From positions 1-49,302 of the IMG/VR virus record IMGVR_UViG_3300015245_000014: a stretch of DNA of 49,302 nt; one strand, written 5' to 3'. A program made the translations under genes and the position numbers. Shown here piece by piece: positions 6,468-14,298 of the stretch (position 1 is its first letter; every line of letters starts with the position of its first letter). Under the pieces are notes generated by a model. The model was given only the letters and a program-made list of their open reading frames with translations, made no database searches and was not told where the DNA came from. Source of the stretch: a virus.

Positions 6468-8792
6468 ATGACTGAAGAGCCCGAAGTATTTCAAGAAGAT
6501 TTTCTATTTCAACTCCCCTCCATTCTCCAACAAATTAATGAAGAGCCTCAAGATGAGGAGGATTTTTCAGATCAATTCATCCAGCCCACATATTCAGGTC
6601 ACAATGAAAATCTGGCGGAAGTTCTCCCTGAGGTAGTTATCCAGAAAATATCTGCAAATCTGATAGATGATATAGAAAATGATATTTTATCCCGTAGCGA
6701 TTGGGAGAATGGCCTTTCTGAAATTTTAAAAGAATTAGGGATTAAGGTTGATAAAAGGAACTTCCCCTTCGACGGCGCGAGCGGTATTTATTCCCCTATT
6801 GTCATGAGGACAGTTGTTGAGTTCTTTGTTAATGCCGTCCCCGAACTGCTTCCCTTGGAAGGCCCTATTAAACAACGCATTATCGGAAAAGTTACTGAGG
6901 AGCTTCAAGATAAAGCAAACCGTGTAGAACAATGGACAAACTTGTTTTTTACAAAAGAAGCCCCTGAATATTACAGCGATATGAAAAAAATGTTGATATG
7001 GCTCGTAATCGGCGGGGACATGGTTCGCAAAACTTACTTTGACCCTATCTTGAAGCGCCCAACATCCCGCTATCTCATGCCACAAAACTTTATTGTCAAA
7101 TACGGAACTACTGATTTAGAAACATGTACCCGTATGACAGAACTCAAAGATGACATGAGCAAGTTTGATATTGCAAAGTATCAACAGATGGGAATTTACA
7201 GGGATATTGAGTTATCAGACAATGATGATGGGGATAATTCAAATCTCAAGAAAACCATTGATTATGTTGAAGGAATGAGTGTTCCTAACTATGAAAACAA
7301 TGATATTTACCCCATTTATGAATGCCATGCTAACCTTGATATCAAAGAATTATCCGAAGATCAAAACGGTGAAAATGATTCATCTGAAAACCTGAAGGAA
7401 AGCAATTACAGGCCCTATATCGTTACGATTGCCAAGAAATCCAATAAAATATTGGCAATTTACCGGAATTGGGAAGAGGGAGATAAGGATTATAAGCGTA
7501 TAGATTCCTTTACTAACTATGTCTACATGGAAGGATTAGGCTTCTATGGATTAGGAGCAGCGCATTTAATATGTGGTCTGGCACAAGGAAGCACCCAACT
7601 GTTGCGTCAGACATTGGACGGCCAGACCCTTTCGAACTTTCCAGGTGGGTTACGTGCAAAAGGGATGCGCGATACGGACAATAATATCAAGGTAGGTCCT
7701 ACTGAATTTATTGAAATTGATACAGGGGGGCAACGTATTCAGGATGTGATTATGCACATGCCATATAAAGAGCCTTCACCTTATATAAATGAATTGCGTA
7801 AAGAATTAGAAGCGTCTGCGGCGGGTATTATGGGCGCAGCTAATTCACAGATTGCAGATTTTAACCCAAATGTTCCTGTAGGAACTACTTATGCCCTCCT
7901 AGGTTTACTATATAAAGTTCAAAGTACTGTTATCCGTGGGATCAGGGATTCTATGGAGAAAGAATTCAAGATTTTTTATAGGCTATTTGAAAAGCATTTG
8001 CCTGACGTTGAATATCAGTTTGAAGGTAATGGCTTATCTTCATTTATCAAATCAGATGACTTTAATGAAAATATCAATATTATCCCCGTTGCTGATCCAC
8101 ACGTCACATCTGAAGTGCAACGCCTCATTCGGAGCCAGTTAATAGTAGATAGTGCGAATCAAGCCCCTGACCTTCACGACCGATATATAGCTTACAGGAT
8201 GCTTTATAAATCAATGAAGCTTACTGATACAGAGATTGATAAACTTCTTCCTCCTGAAGATAAGTTATTGCCTCTTGATCCTATTACGGAAAATCAAAAT
8301 TTAATTCAGGGAAAAGCTGCTGTAGCTTCTATAGTCCAAGATCATGCATCCCATAAAATAATTCATAATATTATTTTGAATGACCCTAATTCTTCTCCTC
8401 AAATCATTGCTGCGGTCATGGCACATATCGCTGAACACACAGCCTTTGAATCTTTGATGAATATGGAGCAAATTATGGGTTTCCAGATGCCTTCTAACCC
8501 CTATGATTTGCCTATGGAAGTTCAAAATCAAATTGCGATGCTTGGTGCTCAAGCTCTGATGCAACAGCAGCAACAACAGGCAGAACAAGCGCCCCCTCCT
8601 CCGCTTGATCCAGCCCTTGTGATGCTTGAAGAGGTAAAAGTTAAAGATAAGGGAATTGATGAAAAGGCGAAAGCGGATCAACTTAAGGCACAAACGGAAG
8701 CTTTCAAGGCTCAATTGAACTATGAGGCTGAGATGAAGAAGATTGAATTAAACGAAAAAGAACTTGAATTAAAAGCCCAAGGAATTATCTAA
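6468..8792 (+). CDS. portal protein (P22-like, podoviral)
   Basis: At 774 residues it has the size of P22-type portals (about 725) and lies directly downstream of terminase. Recognisable stretches are the acidic N-terminus, FPFDGASGIYSPIV (about residues 102-115), a long helix-rich middle and the late helical tail. The tail is Gln/Pro-rich (QQQQQQAEQAPPPP, about 695-708) and followed by a Lys/Glu coiled coil to the end. The portal ring docks terminase, nucleates the procapsid and connects to the adaptor and nozzle encoded downstream. Weak AGGA lies 9 bp before the ATG. The gap upstream (6253-6467) carries the inverted repeat and a TAAAAATTTTC motif. Confidence 0.88.
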   Translation: MTEEPEVFQEDFLFQLPSILQQINEEPQDEEDFSDQFIQPTYSGHNENLAEVLPEVVIQKISANLIDDIENDILSRSDWENGLSEILKELGIKVDKRNFPFDGASGIYSPIVMRTVVEFFVNAVPELLPLEGPIKQRIIGKVTEELQDKANRVEQWTNLFFTKEAPEYYSDMKKMLIWLVIGGDMVRKTYFDPILKRPTSRYLMPQNFIVKYGTTDLETCTRMTELKDDMSKFDIAKYQQMGIYRDIELSDNDDGDNSNLKKTIDYVEGMSVPNYENNDIYPIYECHANLDIKELSEDQNGENDSSENLKESNYRPYIVTIAKKSNKILAIYRNWEEGDKDYKRIDSFTNYVYMEGLGFYGLGAAHLICGLAQGSTQLLRQTLDGQTLSNFPGGLRAKGMRDTDNNIKVGPTEFIEIDTGGQRIQDVIMHMPYKEPSPYINELRKELEASAAGIMGAANSQIADFNPNVPVGTTYALLGLLYKVQSTVIRGIRDSMEKEFKIFYRLFEKHLPDVEYQFEGNGLSSFIKSDDFNENINIIPVADPHVTSEVQRLIRSQLIVDSANQAPDLHDRYIAYRMLYKSMKLTDTEIDKLLPPEDKLLPLDPITENQNLIQGKAAVASIVQDHASHKIIHNIILNDPNSSPQIIAAVMAHIAEHTAFESLMNMEQIMGFQMPSNPYDLPMEVQNQIAMLGAQALMQQQQQQAEQAPPPPLDPALVMLEEVKVKDKGIDEKAKADQLKAQTEAFKAQLNYEAEMKKIELNEKELELKAQGII

Positions 8793-8795
8793 TCG

Positions 8796-8872
8796 TATAA
8801 AATTTTATATAATATTGTGATATTATCCGGATATGAGGTGCACTCATACTACGGGGTAATTTACCTTCGTAG
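8796..8872 (+). promoter_or_regulatory. palindrome plus hairpin leader before 8903 gene
   Basis: A perfect 14-bp palindrome, TATAAAATTTTATA (8796-8809), lies just after the portal stop. It is followed by a hairpin-forming stretch, CTACG-g-GGT...ACC-tt-CGTAG (8849-8872). The same palindrome recurs in other gaps (see findings), and the combination of palindrome and structured leader is also seen before the capsid genes. It may be a late-promoter or processing element. Activity is inferred from recurrence only. Confidence 0.45.
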
Positions 8873-8902
8873 GCTTAATGTTAACATAAGAGGATTTAGT
8901 AA

Positions 8903-9256
8903 ATGAATAGAAGTCATCGGGAAGAAGGGCAGAAAGAAGGCCGTGGCCCTGGTTTAATCGGCGAAAAAACAGAAAAGACAAGCAGCTATGATCATGCTGG
9001 ATGGGGTGCAGTTGATAAGATGCTGAAAGGTGAACATCCAACCACAAATATAGCAACAGTAGCTTGTGCCAGTTCCAAGATGGGACATTATAAAAATGGT
9101 GGGTCAGTAGAAAATGAGCAACGTAAAATGGTTGAAGGAAGAGTAGACCACATGCGTGATAATATGAAAAATTTCGGTCACGCAAAAAAGGGCGGCTCCA
9201 TGAAGCAGAAATTTGCTCAAGGTGGTGTCGGAAAAGTTCGCAAGGGCGAATATTAA
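8903..9256 (+). CDS. small Gly/Lys-rich structural-region protein, 117 aa
   Basis: A hydrophilic, basic protein rich in Gly, Lys, Met and His, with short repeats such as KKGGSMKQKF and KNGGSVENEQ. Similar small Gly/Lys proteins are common beside portal genes of podoviruses with uncertain roles. An AAGAGGAT motif precedes the start. A 10-bp hairpin (9263-9308) follows its stop, so this gene may be transcribed with the portal or from its own leader. Function unknown. Confidence 0.7.
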   Translation: MNRSHREEGQKEGRGPGLIGEKTEKTSSYDHAGWGAVDKMLKGEHPTTNIATVACASSKMGHYKNGGSVENEQRKMVEGRVDHMRDNMKNFGHAKKGGSMKQKFAQGGVGKVRKGEY

Positions 9257-9262
9257 AGAATA

Positions 9263-9308
9263 TGAAATGGGGCGGATGGAAATATGCGGAAATCAACACC
9301 CCATTTCA
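9263..9308 (+). terminator. long-loop hairpin, possible terminator
   Basis: TGAAATGGGG (9263-9272) pairs perfectly with CCCCATTTCA (9299-9308) across a 26-base loop. The downstream sequence is T-rich but is not an unbroken T tract. It follows the 8903-9256 gene and precedes a promoter at 9368, so it plausibly separates two transcripts. Confidence 0.5.
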
Positions 9309-9367
9309 CTTCTATTATATCATAATGAATCTTATATACTAATCTATAAAATTTTCAAAAAAATTTA

Positions 9368-9397
9368 TTGACATTTAATTTACCCTCCTTATATCAT
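9368..9397 (+). promoter_or_regulatory. sigma70-type promoter before the chaperonin/capsid cluster
   Basis: TTGACA (9368-9373), an 18-bp spacer and TATCAT (9392-9397) form a good consensus promoter 42 bp upstream of the 9440 start. A TATAAAATTTTA motif lies 7 bp further on (9405-9416), around the expected transcription start, and another (TATAAAATTTTC) is at 9345. This promoter would drive the 9440 gene, the GroES-like gene, the scaffold candidate, the 11237 gene and GroEL. Confidence 0.65.
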
Positions 9398-9439
9398 GGT
9401 GAAGTATAAAATTTTAACCAAATTATAAATGAGGTAAAT

Positions 9440-9676
9440 ATGTCCATTGAACAATTCAAAGAAAACTTGGTTATTCCATTAAAGAGAACAATCGAACAAC
9501 ATAAAGCTCCTACCCTTTCTCAATTCCTTTCACGTGATGACCTGACAAAACAGTGGGATCGCGCAGAAGGTATGGTAATGACATTGAACCATATAGAATC
9601 TACTTATGCGGCGATGCAGAATGCTAATAATCCTGAGACTGCACAAAACGTAGAAGTTCTTCCACCACAGAATTAA
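9440..9676 (+). CDS. small hypothetical protein, 78 aa
   Basis: Mostly helical, beginning MSIEQFKENLVIPLKRTIEQ. The middle segment is LSRDDLTKQWDRAEG and the end is a Pro/Gln/Asn-rich tail. GAGGT lies 6 bp before the ATG. It precedes the GroES-like gene by 9 bp and is the first gene of this transcript. In other podovirus head clusters a small helical protein occupies this place, but I do not recognise the family. Confidence 0.7.
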   Translation: MSIEQFKENLVIPLKRTIEQHKAPTLSQFLSRDDLTKQWDRAEGMVMTLNHIESTYAAMQNANNPETAQNVEVLPPQN

Positions 9677-9685
9677 AGAGAAAAA

Positions 9686-10093
9686 ATGCGAGAATTACCT
9701 ACTAACGATATAATTCGTCAGGTATTGGGGGAAGATCATTCCGTTTCGGTGGGATGGCGTGTCCTTATCAAAATTCATAACTTTGGTGATCATTATATTA
9801 TGGAAGACGGCTCAAAAAGCCTTCTTGAGAGGCCTGATATTGCCAAAGATAGGGACAAAACCCAAATGCCAGTAGGCCAGATTCTCATGATTGGTGGTGC
9901 TGCCTTTAAGGGGGATAAATTCAAAGATTGGGATGTTATCCCCCAAGTAGGCGATTACGTCTTATGGGAAAAATATTCTGGTTCTTTTGATACAGAATAT
10001 GGTGTCGATTTATTAGACATTCATGATTATCAGATTATTAGAATTGTTAAAAATCCAGATCGGGCAAACTACCATAATTGGAGAGGCAACTAA
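9686..10093 (+). CDS. GroES-like co-chaperonin, 135 aa
   Basis: The cpn10 fold is recognisable. GWRVLIKI (23-30) matches the first strand, and residues 31-60 are a polar stretch where GroES has its mobile loop. PVGQILMIGGAAF (62-74), PQVGDYVLWEKYSG (86-99) and DLLDIHDYQIIRIV (108-121) match the conserved 'G-x-V-x-x-V-G', 'V-G-D-x-V' and terminal 'D-I-x-A-I-V' elements. It is longer than bacterial GroES (about 95) because of a 22-residue N-terminal extension, a longer mobile-loop region and a 14-residue tail. It would cap the GroEL encoded 1.7 kb downstream. A hydrophobic binding tripeptide is not certain; YIM (37-39) or SLL (45-47) are candidates. Confidence 0.75.
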   Translation: MRELPTNDIIRQVLGEDHSVSVGWRVLIKIHNFGDHYIMEDGSKSLLERPDIAKDRDKTQMPVGQILMIGGAAFKGDKFKDWDVIPQVGDYVLWEKYSGSFDTEYGVDLLDIHDYQIIRIVKNPDRANYHNWRGN

Positions 10094-10104
10094 AGGATTA
10101 TTTA

Positions 10105-11229
10105 ATGATTCCAGAAGATAATGGCACTAACACAACGCAGCAAATTTACCAACTTGCAACACAACCTATCTTTGCAACCGACCATAATGTAGAACCAGAA
10201 AATGTATCTTGGGAAGTATCAGATGGGTCTCTTGACCATCTTGCAACCCCTGTAGAAGATAATACAGGACAAGAAGAATCTCCTGTTCATCCTGATAATG
10301 AAGATGTTGAAAAATCACGGGATATTGCATCAGAAAGCAATGATCCTTTATCTGAAGATGAAGAAGAAAAAACAAAGAAAAAGAATCGTATATCCGAAAG
10401 AAAAAGGATAGCGCAGCTAACACGTCAGTTAAAACAAGCTCAGTCTGTGACCCATGATGTTTTAGCCCGCAATCAATATCTTGAAACGAAATTAACAGAA
10501 AAACAAAAGGAAGCCTTTGCGAGCGAGGAAAATTTTCTCTCTTCCCAAAAAGAACGTGTAAAGAAAATTCTTACAGATGCAATTGAAGAGGGTGATGCGC
10601 CTAAGATAGCAGAAGCACAGGATTTATTAAGCCAGTACAATGCTCAGATACAATTAAAAAAGACGCAAGCAACCACATTTCAAAATACTCCGCAAAATAC
10701 ATATACTCCCCCTTCACAAGACGTGGGAGAACATGACGATGATATTAATGAAGAAGGGCGTACGTGGCTTGAGACTAATAGCTGGGCTGATCCTAAAGCA
10801 GATGATTTTGATGAAGACCTTTATAACGTTGCGGATCAATACTCCATAAAATTAGCTAAAAAATATACCCTGCAAGGAAAAAAATCAGATATTGGCTCTC
10901 CTAAGTTTTGGAATGAAATAACCAATTATATGAACGAGAGTTACGATATCAGTGATGAATCTTCCTCTGAGGATTCTTATACTCCTCCCCCTAAAACACA
11001 ACCGAAGGGGCGTACTCCCATGAAAAATACATCATCCAATACGGTTGCGCCTGTTTCAAGGCAAAGCGTTCCTGGAGAATCACCAAGAAAACAAAATGAT
11101 ATTGTTCTTACACCAGAGCAACGCGATGCAGCCTATGCAATGCGAGGATATGTAAGAGACCCCAAGACAGGGCAGCCAATTAATGACCGGAAAGTTCTAG
11201 AAGAAGTTTATAAGAGAAACATGAGGTAA
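10105..11229 (+). CDS. probable scaffold protein, 374 aa
   Basis: The protein is very acidic and Gln/Asn-rich. A long predicted coiled coil (about residues 95-200, including KRIAQLTRQLKQAQ and NQYLETKLTEKQKE) is followed by a disordered Pro/Thr/Ser region. A short basic C-terminus follows (EVYKRNMR, the usual site for scaffold-capsid contact). Its position just before the capsid genes and this composition are typical of scaffolds. I start at 10105 because AAAGGA (10092-10097) is well spaced from it. The in-frame ATG at 10078 lies inside the GroES-like gene and has no ribosome binding site. Confidence 0.75.
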   Translation: MIPEDNGTNTTQQIYQLATQPIFATDHNVEPENVSWEVSDGSLDHLATPVEDNTGQEESPVHPDNEDVEKSRDIASESNDPLSEDEEEKTKKKNRISERKRIAQLTRQLKQAQSVTHDVLARNQYLETKLTEKQKEAFASEENFLSSQKERVKKILTDAIEEGDAPKIAEAQDLLSQYNAQIQLKKTQATTFQNTPQNTYTPPSQDVGEHDDDINEEGRTWLETNSWADPKADDFDEDLYNVADQYSIKLAKKYTLQGKKSDIGSPKFWNEITNYMNESYDISDESSSEDSYTPPPKTQPKGRTPMKNTSSNTVAPVSRQSVPGESPRKQNDIVLTPEQRDAAYAMRGYVRDPKTGQPINDRKVLEEVYKRNMR

Positions 11230-11236
11230 ATTAACA

Positions 11237-11791
11237 ATGGTAAAAAATAAAAATGAAGATGTGCAGGATGTTTCTATATTTCCAGATGGAATGACTTTAA
11301 ATTCATGGAGTGATGGGGGCAGAGAAGTTGATATTGCGGCTGAACGTACCCGTGTTGATGATAAGAGGGTATATGCACAAACTCCAACGAATAAGCGTGG
11401 TCATTTATGGTTTCCTCTGGATCAAATTCCCGAAGGCTGGAAATATGGATGGTTTACGGAAAGACTTTTAGGAGAGCCTCAAAGTGATAACTTGCAAGAA
11501 GCCTATGAAAATGGTTGGGATTTTGTCAAGCAAAGTGATCACCCTACCTATCAGGTGAGAGAGCTTTATACGAATCCAGATAATAGAATTAGACGCCGTA
11601 ACAATGTGTTAATGAAAAAACCGTTACATGAATACGATAAAGCTCAACAGGAATATGTAGAAGAGAGCGCAGCCAAACAACGGGAAATTTCATTTTTAAC
11701 AAATCATTTCAGTGATGGTTATAACGACCCGCGATTTGTTGTAGAAAACAGTGGCTCTTATACACCAGCTTATACGCATAAAAGAGGTTAA
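11237..11791 (+). CDS. capsid-cluster protein, 184 aa
   Basis: The stretch GHLWFPLDQIPEGWKYGWFT (55-74), followed by LLGEPQSDNLQEAYENGW, then a His-Pro, then NNVLMKKPLHEYDKAQQEY, resembles a family found next to capsid genes in several podoviruses ('W-P-L-D-x-x-P-x-G-x-x-Y-x-W', 'G-W-x-P-V', 'L-M-x-x-P'). The function of that family is unknown to me; a minor head or head-associated role is inferred. It sits between the scaffold candidate and GroEL and its stop is 1 bp from the GroEL ATG, so the two are coupled. Confidence 0.7.
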   Translation: MVKNKNEDVQDVSIFPDGMTLNSWSDGGREVDIAAERTRVDDKRVYAQTPTNKRGHLWFPLDQIPEGWKYGWFTERLLGEPQSDNLQEAYENGWDFVKQSDHPTYQVRELYTNPDNRIRRRNNVLMKKPLHEYDKAQQEYVEESAAKQREISFLTNHFSDGYNDPRFVVENSGSYTPAYTHKRG

Positions 11792-11792
11792 T

Positions 11793-13451
11793 ATGTTTCC
11801 AAAAATTATAAAGTTTGGTGATGAAGGTCGCTCAAAGATCATTGAAGGTGTTAATATCCTTGCCAATTCCGTAAAGGCAACATTAGGGCCTCAGGGAAGA
11901 AATGTATTAATTGGTAACAAAGGTGCACAAGCCAGATTTACCAAAGATGGTGTTTCCGTAGCCAAGGAAATTTGCCTTGAAGATGCAATTCTTGATACGG
12001 GGGCGCAAATCATCCGTGAAGTTGCCCTGAATACATGTAATACGGCTGGTGATGGTACCACGACGGCTACTGTGATAGCTCAGATCATCATTAATCAAGG
12101 AATGGGATTTATCACGCAAGGGGATAATCCAGTTGAATTAAGGCGTGGTATAGAAATTGCAGTTAATGAAATGGAGATGTTTTTAAAGCATCACTCCAAA
12201 CAAATTACGACTTCTGAGGAAATTTGTAATATTGCCACAATAGCTGTCAATGGTGACAGGGAGCTTGGTAAAATCATTGCAGATACTTTTGAAAAGGTCG
12301 GCGCAGAAGGTGCGATAACTTTGGAAGAATCCGCATCCGGGAAAACAGAATCTAAAATTGTTGAAGGATTGCAACTCGATAAAGGATACATTTCTCCATA
12401 CTTTGTCACAAATCCTGCAAAGATGACTTGTGAATTAGAAAATCCATATATTCTTGTTTATGACAAGAAAATATCCACCCTTCAACCTATGATAGCTCTA
12501 ATCCAATCAATCGTAGCCTCTAATGATCCTCTTCTCATTATTGCTGAGGATGTAGATTCAGAAGCTTTAGGGATGATGGTTCTCAATAAGAAAAACGGAT
12601 TTAAATTTGCCGCCATTAAGATGCCTTCTTTCGGGGATCATCGTATAGACCTGATAAGCGATATGTCTATCATGACCGGGGCTACAGTATGTTCACAAGA
12701 TTCCGGAATTAATCTGGAAAGCATCCGCAAGGAAATGTTAGGACGTGCAAAGAAAGTCATCATTACCCAAGATAAGACAACCATTATGGGGGGAGAAGGT
12801 AATAAAGATGAAATTGAAAAAAGATGCCATTACTTGCGGGAAGAAATTAAAAAATCAGAAGATCAGAAGGCAAAGAAACAATTAGAAGAACGTCTCGCCA
12901 AGCTGACCAATGGGATTGCCATTATTAAAGTCGGGGGTGAAAACGATCTCGATATGAAAGAGCGCAAGGACAGGGTTGAAGATGCTGTGCATGCAACCCG
13001 TGCTGCCCTTCAGGAAGGGATATTACCAGGTGGGGGTGTTGCTTTATTAAGGGCATCCGAACATCTATTATCCCTTGATGATTTGCATCAATTTTATAAA
13101 AATAGTCCATCTATTATGAATGGAATTTATTTGGTAGAAACAGCCGCTAAAGCTCCTTGGCAACAAATACTTGAAAATGCGGGCAAGATTCCCGAGGAGA
13201 TCATGGAGGAATTAAATTCCCATGAAAGGAAAAGTGAGTTTGAATTAGGATATGATGCCTTGAATTTCAGGATTGTTGATATGATTGAGGCGGGTATCAT
13301 AGACCCTACAAAAGTAGTGATGAGTGCCTTGAAAGATTCAGCGTCTATTGCGGCCCTGCTCCTTACAACCCAAGTTATCCTTATTGAAGAAAATGAGATA
13401 ACACTTAATACGGTTAATGGCCCCTCAAATTCTATCAAAGTTAGGGTGTAG
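11793..13451 (+). CDS. groEL: phage-encoded 60-kDa chaperonin GroEL, 552 aa
   Basis: A full-length group I chaperonin. ATP-site residues are kept: LGPQGRN (31-37), D52 in FTKDGVSVA, D87 in AGDGTTTATV, and D397 in EDAVHATRAA (E. coli D398), followed by LPGGGVAL. Apical substrate/GroES contacts are kept in GYISPYFVTNP (E. coli Y199, Y203 and F204). At the ring-ring interface the residues equal to E. coli R452, E461, S463 and V464 are Q457, I466, E468 and E469; these are the four positions changed in single-ring mutant SR1. The Gly-Gly-Met C-terminal tail is absent. AAAGAGG lies 5 bp before the ATG at 11793. It probably folds the capsid or other virion proteins. Confidence 0.97.
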   Translation: MFPKIIKFGDEGRSKIIEGVNILANSVKATLGPQGRNVLIGNKGAQARFTKDGVSVAKEICLEDAILDTGAQIIREVALNTCNTAGDGTTTATVIAQIIINQGMGFITQGDNPVELRRGIEIAVNEMEMFLKHHSKQITTSEEICNIATIAVNGDRELGKIIADTFEKVGAEGAITLEESASGKTESKIVEGLQLDKGYISPYFVTNPAKMTCELENPYILVYDKKISTLQPMIALIQSIVASNDPLLIIAEDVDSEALGMMVLNKKNGFKFAAIKMPSFGDHRIDLISDMSIMTGATVCSQDSGINLESIRKEMLGRAKKVIITQDKTTIMGGEGNKDEIEKRCHYLREEIKKSEDQKAKKQLEERLAKLTNGIAIIKVGGENDLDMKERKDRVEDAVHATRAALQEGILPGGGVALLRASEHLLSLDDLHQFYKNSPSIMNGIYLVETAAKAPWQQILENAGKIPEEIMEELNSHERKSEFELGYDALNFRIVDMIEAGIIDPTKVVMSALKDSASIAALLLTTQVILIEENEITLNTVNGPSNSIKVRV

Positions 13452-13469
13452 TGTAGAAATACACCCTAA
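13441..13469 (+). terminator. 10-bp hairpin overlapping the groEL stop codon
   Basis: TTAGGGTGTA (13441-13450) pairs perfectly with TACACCCTAA (13460-13469) over a 9-base loop. The GroEL stop (TAG, 13449-13451) lies in the stem. A run of T does not follow, so it may be a weak terminator, a processing site or a 3' stabiliser that sets GroEL expression apart from the very abundant capsid proteins downstream. Confidence 0.6.
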
Positions 13470-13544
13470 AAATATAAAATTAATTTAAAATTTTATCTTT
13501 TATCCTTATTATACCTAAAATTATATGATAATATACCGAATATA

Positions 13545-13645
13545 AACTACCTAGCAATCCTCGGTAGTTCGTCCCTTCGGGTTGACGTCCCTGAAATAGT
13601 AGGTATTGGAACCTCATTATTTCTTTACCGCACATAAAGCTGCGG
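13545..13645 (+). ncRNA. structured 5' leader of the capsid operon
   Basis: Three hairpins can be drawn in the 240-bp gap before the decoration and capsid genes. The first is AACTACC (13545-13551)/GGTAGTT (13563-13569). The second is CGTC-CC (13570-13575)/GG..GACG with a TTCG tetraloop (13576-13579) and a two-base bulge. The third is CCGCA (13628-13632)/TGCGG (13641-13645). The 5' strand of hairpin 1 (TACCTA, 13548-13553) can instead pair with TAGGTA (13600-13605), giving a mutually exclusive fold. A TTTAAAATTTTAT motif lies upstream (13484-13496). It is probably a cis-acting leader for stability or translation control. Confidence 0.5.
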
Positions 13646-13690
13646 AAAATCCTCAACTATACAATTTAATATTTTTTCAGGAGTTTAAAC

Positions 13691-14293
13691 ATGACTTATG
13701 GTGTTAATGCGCCTTTGGGATTGCAAGCTTCATCCTACGGTCTTTCTGCACCATGGACAGGCGCTATCCAAGAATTTCCTATTACAGCAAATTATGGGAC
13801 ATCTTTGTTCCTTGGAGATTTGGTTACTTTTACAAATGGTCAATTAGTTCGATATAACACAAGTGGTAGTTCTACCATTCCATCCGGTGTTTTTTGGGGA
13901 TGTGAATATACGGACCCTACTGGTATTTACCAATTTCAAAAATTCTGGCCCGCAGCTCAAGCTGTCAAAGTTGGCACAACACCTATTGCCAAAGTAATTG
14001 TTGATACAAATACAATCTTTACAATTCAATCTAGTGCTGCTTTTGCGTGGGCAAATTTGGGTAAAAACTTTGACGTTACATTTGCAACACCTGGGAATCC
14101 AGCTACCGGAGAATCTGGCATGATGTTGGATTATACGTCTGTAGGAACCACGGCTACCCTTCCTTTGCATGCAATTGCTTTTGATACGGTTCCTGGAAAT
14201 GCACCATCTGTTGGTGGAACAAGCGTTGCATTCGCGAACATTCTCGTCAAATTAAACAACACAATCATAAATGCTGGCGCAACAGGAGTATAA
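13691..14293 (+). CDS. head decoration / capsid-associated protein, 200 aa
   Basis: A beta-rich, Gly/Thr/Ala-rich protein of low charge. The elements SLFLGDLVTFTNGQL (about residues 38-52), GVFWGCEYTDPTG and FWPAAQAVKVGTTPIAKVIV fit the phage family in which a short beta domain decorates the head. It lies 5 bp before the major capsid gene, behind CAGGAG and the structured leader, as expected for an abundant virion protein. The exact role (decoration or minor capsid) is inferred from position and composition. Confidence 0.65.
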   Translation: MTYGVNAPLGLQASSYGLSAPWTGAIQEFPITANYGTSLFLGDLVTFTNGQLVRYNTSGSSTIPSGVFWGCEYTDPTGIYQFQKFWPAAQAVKVGTTPIAKVIVDTNTIFTIQSSAAFAWANLGKNFDVTFATPGNPATGESGMMLDYTSVGTTATLPLHAIAFDTVPGNAPSVGGTSVAFANILVKLNNTIINAGATGV

Positions 14294-14298
14294 CAAAC

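Noticed and set aside
10078-10104. Earlier start for the scaffold candidate
   Set aside because: That ATG lies inside the GroES-like gene without a ribosome binding site; ATG 10105 has AAAGGA at proper distance.
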